Assembly: GCA_016741995.1 (NCBI GenBank)
Contig: JACVCO010000002.1
Span: 62,001-126,000, forward strand
Reading direction: 5' to 3'
DNA length: 64,000 bases
From: Hydrogenophaga sp.
GTDB taxonomy: Bacteria > Pseudomonadota > Gammaproteobacteria > Burkholderiales > Burkholderiaceae_C
The notes beneath the pieces were generated by a model. It was given only the letters and a program-made list of their open reading frames with translations. It ran no database searches and had not been told where the DNA came from. A program made the position numbers and the translations under genes. Positions within the stretch are counted from its first letter, which is position 1; each line of letters starts with the position of its first letter. Of this stretch, positions 61,958 through 64,000 are shown piece by piece.

Positions 61958-63685
61958 ATGCGCCGCCGTCAAGACCGTGACACCGCGCCCGCCCCCGAAC
62001 CCGATGGCCACGCGGCCTTGCACGCCGGTTTTCGCTGGCATGTGCCCACCGAATTCAACATGGCCGACGCCTGCATGCGCCGCTGGGCCAGGGATGCCCG
62101 GGCCGCACAGCGCACCGCGGTGATCGCCACCGCCCCGGGCCAGGCGGATCGCGCCCACAGCTACGATGAACTGTTCGCGCAGGCCAACCGGCTCGCCAAC
62201 GCACTGCAGGTGCTGGGCGTGCAGCGCGGTGATCGCGTGGCCATCGTGCTGCCGCAGCGCTTCGAGACCGCGGTGGCCTACATGGCGGTGCTGCAGATGG
62301 GCGCGGTGGGCATGCCGCTGTCGCAGCTCTTCGGCCCCGAGGCATTGGCGTTCCGCCTGCACGACAGCGAGGCCGTGGTGGCGATCTGCGATGCGAGCAC
62401 GCTCGCCGCGGTGCAGTCGGTGAGTGCGAACTGCCCGCGCCTGCAGGACGTGATCGCCATCGACGTGCCCGACAGCAACGCACTCGACTGGGCCGCGCTG
62501 CTGGCGCAGGAGCCCGACCGCTTCGAGCCCGCGCACACGCTGGCCGACGAGGCCGCGGTGCTGATCTACACCAGCGGCACCACGGGCAACCCCAAGGGCG
62601 CGCTCATTCCGCACCGCGCGCTCATCGGCAACCTCACGGGCTTCGTGGCCAGCCAGAACTGGTTCGGCTTCGATCCGTTCGATCCGAAGCAGGCGTCGAA
62701 GGCGGTGTTCTGGTCACCCGCCGACTGGGCCTGGACCGGCGGGCTGATGGACGCGCTGCTGCCCACGCTCTATTTCGGCCGGCCCATCGTGGCGCACAAC
62801 GGCCGTTTCTCGCCGCAGATGGCGTTCGAGCTGATCGAACGCCACGGCGTCACGCACAGCTTCCTGTTCCCCACCGCGCTCAAGGCCATGATGAAGGCCT
62901 ACCCGAAGCCGCGCGAACACTTCCGCTTCGCGCTGCAAGGCCTCATGAGCGCGGGCGAAGCCGTGGGCGACGCGGTGTTCAACTGGTGCCGCGATCAACT
63001 GGGCATCACCGTCAACGAGATGTTCGGGCAGACCGAGATCAACTACGTCGTGGGCAACTGCGCGCGCCTGTGGCCCGCCCGGCCCGGCAGCATGGGCAAG
63101 GGCTACCCGGGCCACCGCGTGGCGGTGATCGACGACGACGGCAACGAATGCCCCGTGGGCGTGCCCGGCGATGTGGCGGTGCACCGCCGCGACGTGCACG
63201 GCGAACCCGACCCGATCTTCTTCCTGGGCTACTGGAAGAACGAGGCCGCCACCCGCGCCAAGTTCACCGGCAACCCGGCCAACAGCTGGTGCCGCACCGG
63301 CGACCTCGCGGTGCGCGACGCCGACGGCTACCTCTGGTACCAGGGCCGCGCCGACGACGTGTTCAAGGCGGCGGGTTACCGCATCGGCCCGAGCGAGATC
63401 GAGAACTGCCTGGTGAAGCACCCGGCGGTGGCGAACGCCGCGGTGGTGCCCAAGCCCGACAAGGAGCGCGGCGCGGTGGTGAAGGCCTACGTGGTGCTGG
63501 CGGCAGGCCACATGGGCGGTGCGGCGTTGATCGTCGAACTGCAGGCGCACGTGAAAGGGCGGCTTGCGCCCTACGAATACCCGAAGGAGATCGAGTTCAT
63601 CGACGCACTGCCGATGACGACGACGGGGAAGGTGCAGCGGCGGGTGCTGCGGTTGCAGGAAGAGGCGCGGGCGCGCGGGGGTTGA
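61958..63685 (+). CDS. AMP-dependent acyl-CoA synthetase
   Basis: A 575-residue ligase of the ANL superfamily. The P-loop is VLIYTSGTTGNPKGALIPH (about 190-208), then MFGQTEINYVVGNC, the hinge region WCRTGDLAVRDADGYLWYQG followed by RADDVFKAAGYRIGPSEIEN, and the catalytic Lys in MTTTGKVQRRVLR near the C-terminus. It activates a carboxylic acid to acyl-AMP and then acyl-CoA; the overall pattern fits a medium-chain/aromatic (AcsM-like) member rather than acetate. GAGGAGA precedes the ATG. Confidence 0.9.
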   Translation: MRRRQDRDTAPAPEPDGHAALHAGFRWHVPTEFNMADACMRRWARDARAAQRTAVIATAPGQADRAHSYDELFAQANRLANALQVLGVQRGDRVAIVLPQRFETAVAYMAVLQMGAVGMPLSQLFGPEALAFRLHDSEAVVAICDASTLAAVQSVSANCPRLQDVIAIDVPDSNALDWAALLAQEPDRFEPAHTLADEAAVLIYTSGTTGNPKGALIPHRALIGNLTGFVASQNWFGFDPFDPKQASKAVFWSPADWAWTGGLMDALLPTLYFGRPIVAHNGRFSPQMAFELIERHGVTHSFLFPTALKAMMKAYPKPREHFRFALQGLMSAGEAVGDAVFNWCRDQLGITVNEMFGQTEINYVVGNCARLWPARPGSMGKGYPGHRVAVIDDDGNECPVGVPGDVAVHRRDVHGEPDPIFFLGYWKNEAATRAKFTGNPANSWCRTGDLAVRDADGYLWYQGRADDVFKAAGYRIGPSEIENCLVKHPAVANAAVVPKPDKERGAVVKAYVVLAAGHMGGAALIVELQAHVKGRLAPYEYPKEIEFIDALPMTTTGKVQRRVLRLQEEARARGG

Positions 63686-64000
63686 TCACGCCACCGGCCG
63701 CCGCGACCGTGACTGGTCCCGCGCCACCTCGATGAACTCCAGCACCTCGGCCCGCGGCTGCGAGCCGCGTCGCCACACCAGGCCCACGTCCACGGTGGGC
63801 ACCGCGTCGCGCAGGGTGCGAACCTCCACGTGTTCCGCGTCCAGCGTCCAGGGGCGGTAGAGAAAGTCGGGCAGCACGGCCAGCCCCGCGCCCACGCCCA
63901 CCAGCGAACGCACCGCTTCCAGCGACGAGGTGCGCAGCACGGTGCGCGGCTTCAACTGGTGGCGCGCCCACACCGGGCGCATCAGCAGTTCGATGCGGTC
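63686..64000 (-). CDS. LysR-family regulator, C-terminal part (5' end outside window)
   Basis: 104 residues of an effector-binding domain are visible, open to the window edge. RTVLRTSSLEAVRSLVGVGA then GLAVLPDFLYRPW is the usual LysR pattern, and EVLEFIEVARDQ is the last helix. The DNA-binding part would lie beyond base 64000. It is convergent with the acyl-CoA synthetase gene, whose stop is adjacent. Confidence 0.85.
   Translation of the reverse strand, partial: DRIELLMRPVWARHQLKPRTVLRTSSLEAVRSLVGVGAGLAVLPDFLYRPWTLDAEHVEVRTLRDAVPTVDVGLVWRRGSQPRAEVLEFIEVARDQSRSRRPVA

Noticed and set aside
1-64000. CRISPR array
   Set aside because: No regularly spaced direct repeats were found when reading the sequence.

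Overview
The window is GC-rich chromosomal DNA from a betaproteobacterium, most likely family Comamonadaceae (Hydrogenophaga-like). This is inferred from the gene content: a soxCDYZAXB thiosulfate-oxidation operon, a Neisseria-type porin, a hemP-hmu haem locus, GbsR-cioAB, the prfB-pepN-fbp order, and close packing with many ATGA overlaps. No plasmid, phage, transposase or CRISPR signature was seen.

Layout. (1) 1-10.4 kb, minus strand: a two-partner-secretion / contact-dependent inhibition (CDI) locus cdiB-cdiA-cdiI. Behind it lies about 2 kb of less GC-rich cassette debris: two paralogous small membrane proteins (one frameshifted), a MafI-like orphan immunity protein, toxin remnants and a 139-bp copy of an internal part of cdiA. 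(2) 10.5-13.5 kb: bd-type quinol oxidase cioA-cioB behind a GbsR-family regulator, with a 32-bp perfect palindrome upstream. (3) 14.0-20.4 kb: haem uptake hemP-hmuR-hmuS-hmuT-hmuU-hmuV. (4) 20.5-30.9 kb: a nucleotidase lipoprotein, dcd, zinc metallopeptidase, rhlE helicase, apaH, a CBS-domain membrane protein, and a DinG/XPD-type helicase with an N-terminal nuclease-like domain. The helicase is divergent from a second PD-(D/E)XK-like gene. (5) 30.9-38.05 kb: an eight-gene operon of creatininase-family hydrolase, amidohydrolase, FAD oxidase, flavodoxin-fold reductase, RidA protein and an NMT1-type ABC importer. It looks like uptake and degradation of an unidentified nitrogen compound. (6) 38.2-41.0 kb: metal-efflux ATPase and divergent MerR-type regulator with a 19-bp-spacer promoter. 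(7) 41.0-43.4 kb: small accessory genes. (8) 43.5-51.9 kb: flavocytochrome c sulfide dehydrogenase (fccA-fccB), divergent from soxCDYZAXB. (9) 52.0-64 kb: porin, AsmA-like protein, tRNA-Thr(CGT), prfB-pepN-fbp (prfB with its programmed +1 frameshift), a PagP-like barrel, an alpha/beta hydrolase, an acyl-CoA synthetase and a partial LysR regulator.

Together the genes suggest a free-living aerobe able to oxidise reduced sulfur, scavenge haem, compete by contact with neighbours and import organic nitrogen. All function calls come from reading motifs and context by eye; no database search was run.
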